NCBI GenBank assembly: GCA_018711775.1
Contig: DVHV01000005.1
Span: 1-7,171 of the forward strand
Direction: 5' to 3'
Length of the DNA: 7,171 nucleotides
Source: Candidatus Onthocola stercoravium
GTDB taxonomy: Bacteria > Bacillota_I > Bacilli_A > RF39 > UBA660
The notes below the pieces were generated by a model. It had not been told where the DNA came from. It made no database searches and worked only from the letters and a program-made list of their open reading frames with translations. Every line of letters begins with the position of its first letter. The stretch's first letter is position 1. Shown piece after piece: positions 6,078 through 7,171 of the stretch. Made by a program: the position numbers and the translations under genes.

Positions 6078-6778
6078 TACCAATCAATCTCCTTAACAGG
6101 TTTAGGATTTTTGTTAACTAGGGTTGATTCAATGGTACCATTTTTGACTCTTATTATTTTATCGGCAATTTCAGCAATTATAGCATTATGGGTAATGATA
6201 ATTGTTGTAGTTTTAGTTTGATGACAAGTGTCTTGCAAAAGTTCAATAATCATTTTGCCGGTCTTACTATCTAGAGCTCCGGTAGGTTCATCACAAAGTA
6301 AAATTTTAGGATTTTTGGCTAAGGCTCTAGCAATGGATACTCTTTGTTGTTCTCCGCCGGAAAGTTGAGCAGGGAAGTGATCCGTTCTATCACCTAGACC
6401 AACACTTTTTAATGTTTCTTTGCTATCTCTGGGATTTTTGCAAATTTGGTTAGCAAGTTCAACATTCTCAAGTGCTGTTAAATTTCCAACAAGATTATAA
6501 AATTGGAAGACAAATCCAATATCGTATCTTCTGTATTTAGTAAGTTCTTTACGATTATATTTGGATATATCTGTGCCATCAATAATAATTTTTCCACTAG
6601 TTGGTGAATCCATTCCTCCCAAGATATTTAAAATAGTTGTTTTACCAGCACCAGATGGACCAAGTATGACAACTAGTTCTCCCTCATCAATAGAAAATGA
6701 TACATTTTCTATTGCTTTAATTTTTACTTCTCCCATTTGATAAATTTTAGATAAGTTTTTAACTTCGATAAAAGCCAT
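6077..6778 (-). CDS. ABC transporter ATP-binding protein, MacB/LolD type (233 aa)
   Basis: Cytoplasmic ATPase that powers the permease encoded immediately downstream. All nucleotide-binding motifs are intact: Walker A GPSGAGKT (40-47), Q-loop VFQFYNL (Gln92), signature LSGGEQQR (139-146), Walker B ILLCDEP (159-165, catalytic Glu164), D-loop GALD (167-170) and the switch His197 in ITHN. The length and the QFYNL and EPTGALD wording are those of the LolD/MacB/FtsE branch that pairs with FtsX-like permeases. It starts at an ATG preceded by GAGGGA five bases away (6784-6789). Its TAA stop shares one base with the permease ATG (TAATG), and AAGGAG for the permease lies inside its last codons, so the two are translationally coupled. 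The motifs do not reveal a substrate; peptide, lipid or antimicrobial export and cell-envelope signalling are all possible. Confidence 0.96.
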   Translation of the reverse strand: MAFIEVKNLSKIYQMGEVKIKAIENVSFSIDEGELVVILGPSGAGKTTILNILGGMDSPTSGKIIIDGTDISKYNRKELTKYRRYDIGFVFQFYNLVGNLTALENVELANQICKNPRDSKETLKSVGLGDRTDHFPAQLSGGEQQRVSIARALAKNPKILLCDEPTGALDSKTGKMIIELLQDTCHQTKTTTIIITHNAIIAEIADKIIRVKNGTIESTLVNKNPKPVKEIDW

Positions 6779-6804
6779 GGTTATCCCTCGATTCTTATAT
6801 TAAT

Positions 6805-6833
6805 ATTATAACTTAAAAAAACTATAAAATAAA
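6805..6833 (-). promoter_or_regulatory. Candidate promoter of the ABC transporter operon
   Basis: Read on the minus strand, TATAAT (6810 down to 6805) lies 26 bases upstream of the ATPase start codon. A weak -35, TTTATT (6833 down to 6828), is 17 bases further upstream. The perfect -10 and its position support it; the poor -35 and the AT-rich context weaken it. A second minus-strand TATAAT lies at 6857-6852. Confidence 0.45.
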
Positions 6834-6861
6834 TGAATATTTTGTGATAATATTATATTTC

Positions 6862-6930
6862 AAAAATTACTCTGCGGTGTAATTTTTTTCTGATTTCCAT
6901 CAATTTATTATGCTACAGAGTAATTTTTTT
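6862..6930 (+). other. Two alternative terminator-like hairpins sharing one 5' arm
   Basis: AAAAATTACTCTG (6862-6874) is perfectly complementary to CAGAGTAATTTTT (6916-6928), giving a 13-bp stem with a 41-base loop. The first nine bases of the same arm can instead pair with GTAATTTTT (6879-6887) around an 8-base loop. The 11-base word GTAATTTTTTT occurs at both 6879-6889 and 6920-6930, so both structures end in a T-run. The element lies between divergent genes, 34 bases before the radical SAM start. It could be an attenuator, a terminator for a short RNA, or the relic of a lost gene's end. Confidence 0.55.
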
Positions 6931-6958
6931 AGAAAAAAGATAAAAAGTTTGATAGAAT
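6929..6958 (+). promoter_or_regulatory. Candidate extended -10 promoter for the radical SAM gene, giving a leaderless message
   Basis: TAGAAT (6953-6958) is preceded by TGA (6950-6952), the same extended -10 form as the zinc-finger promoter. A weak -35, TTAGAA (6929-6934), lies 18 bases upstream. Counting seven bases on from the -10 places the transcription start at 6965, the A of the ATG. No Shine-Dalgarno sequence precedes that ATG, which fits a leaderless message. Confidence 0.4.
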
Positions 6959-6964
6959 ATTCTT

Positions 6965-7171
6965 ATGAAAAAAGTTTATGTTGAAATAACTAATAATTGT
7001 AATTTAGATTGTAGTTTTTGTATTAAAAATACTCGTAAGAGTATGTTTATGAGTGAAGATAACTTTGAAGTTATTTTAAATAAGTTAAAGAATACTACTA
7101 GTTACTTATATTTCCATGTAATGGGAGAACCATTATTACATCCTTTAATTAATGAATTTATAGATATTGCA
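6965..7171 (+). CDS. Radical SAM domain protein, N-terminal 69 residues (3' end outside window)
   Basis: The start of a radical S-adenosylmethionine enzyme. The iron-sulfur cluster motif CNLDCSFC has CxxxCxxC spacing (Cys12, 16, 19) directly after the first beta-strand KKVYVEIT. HVMGEPLLHP (51-60) is the GEP-type segment that contacts S-adenosylmethionine in this superfamily. The frame is open to the end of the window. The ATG is fixed by the usual short distance to the cluster motif, although no ribosome binding site is visible. The motif context is not that of the NrdG activase (no CPHxCPGC-like pattern), so it is unlikely to be the missing partner of the split reductase. Substrate and subfamily cannot be told from this fragment. 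It is divergent from the ABC operon. Confidence 0.9.
   Translation, partial: MKKVYVEITNNCNLDCSFCIKNTRKSMFMSEDNFEVILNKLKNTTSYLYFHVMGEPLLHPLINEFIDIA

Noticed and set aside
6965..7171. Radical SAM gene as nrdG, the activase for the split reductase
   Set aside because: The residues around CNLDCSFC and the HVMGEPLLHP segment fit general radical SAM enzymes rather than the short NrdG family, and it is about 5 kb away across a divergent operon.
1..7171. Mycoplasma-type genetic code (TGA as tryptophan)
   Set aside because: Conserved tryptophans in NrdD and the permease are encoded by TGG and no in-frame TGA is needed in any gene.

Overview
The window comes from a strongly AT-rich bacterium, most likely a low-GC Gram-positive (Firmicutes) anaerobe. 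The evidence is an oxygen-sensitive class III ribonucleotide reductase, strong Shine-Dalgarno sequences, U-tract terminators, and an ABC exporter with a giant FtsX-type permease of a kind common in Firmicutes. Tryptophan is encoded by TGG and every intact gene with a visible end stops at TAA, so nothing suggests the Mycoplasma code. I cannot name a genus.

Left part (1-1920, plus strand): the 3' part of nrdD (anaerobic ribonucleoside-triphosphate reductase) runs in from the left edge. It stops after the zinc-ribbon segment. Five bases later a separate 63-codon gene begins that carries the glycyl-radical motif the large protein lacks. The reductase is therefore encoded in two pieces, and an intrinsic terminator closes the pair. 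No nrdG activase gene lies downstream of it inside the window.

Middle (1921-3065): a good extended -10 promoter drives a 184-aa cysteine-rich protein with a topoisomerase-I-like zinc finger. The 539-base stretch from 2527 to 3065 has no intact gene. It holds a cluster of TTGTAA/TTACAA repeats with a 14-bp palindrome, a terminator for the zinc-finger gene, an apparent decayed small gene (2687-2959, three in-frame stops) with its own terminator, and a terminator for the minus-strand operon. About 55 bases (2985-3034) show nothing recognisable.

Right part (3066-6778, minus strand): a two-gene operon, read right to left, encodes an ABC ATPase of the MacB/LolD type and a 1003-aa FtsX-like permease with a long extracellular coiled coil. 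They are translationally coupled through a TAATG overlap and together would form one membrane complex.

Right edge (6779-7171): a divergent intergenic region holds a candidate promoter for the ABC operon and an unusual pair of alternative hairpins, both followed by T-runs. The 5' end of a radical SAM gene then starts on the plus strand. Its candidate -10 element is so close to the ATG that the message may be leaderless.

The most notable item is the split reductase, followed by the twin-hairpin element. I see no phage, transposon, CRISPR array or defence island here.
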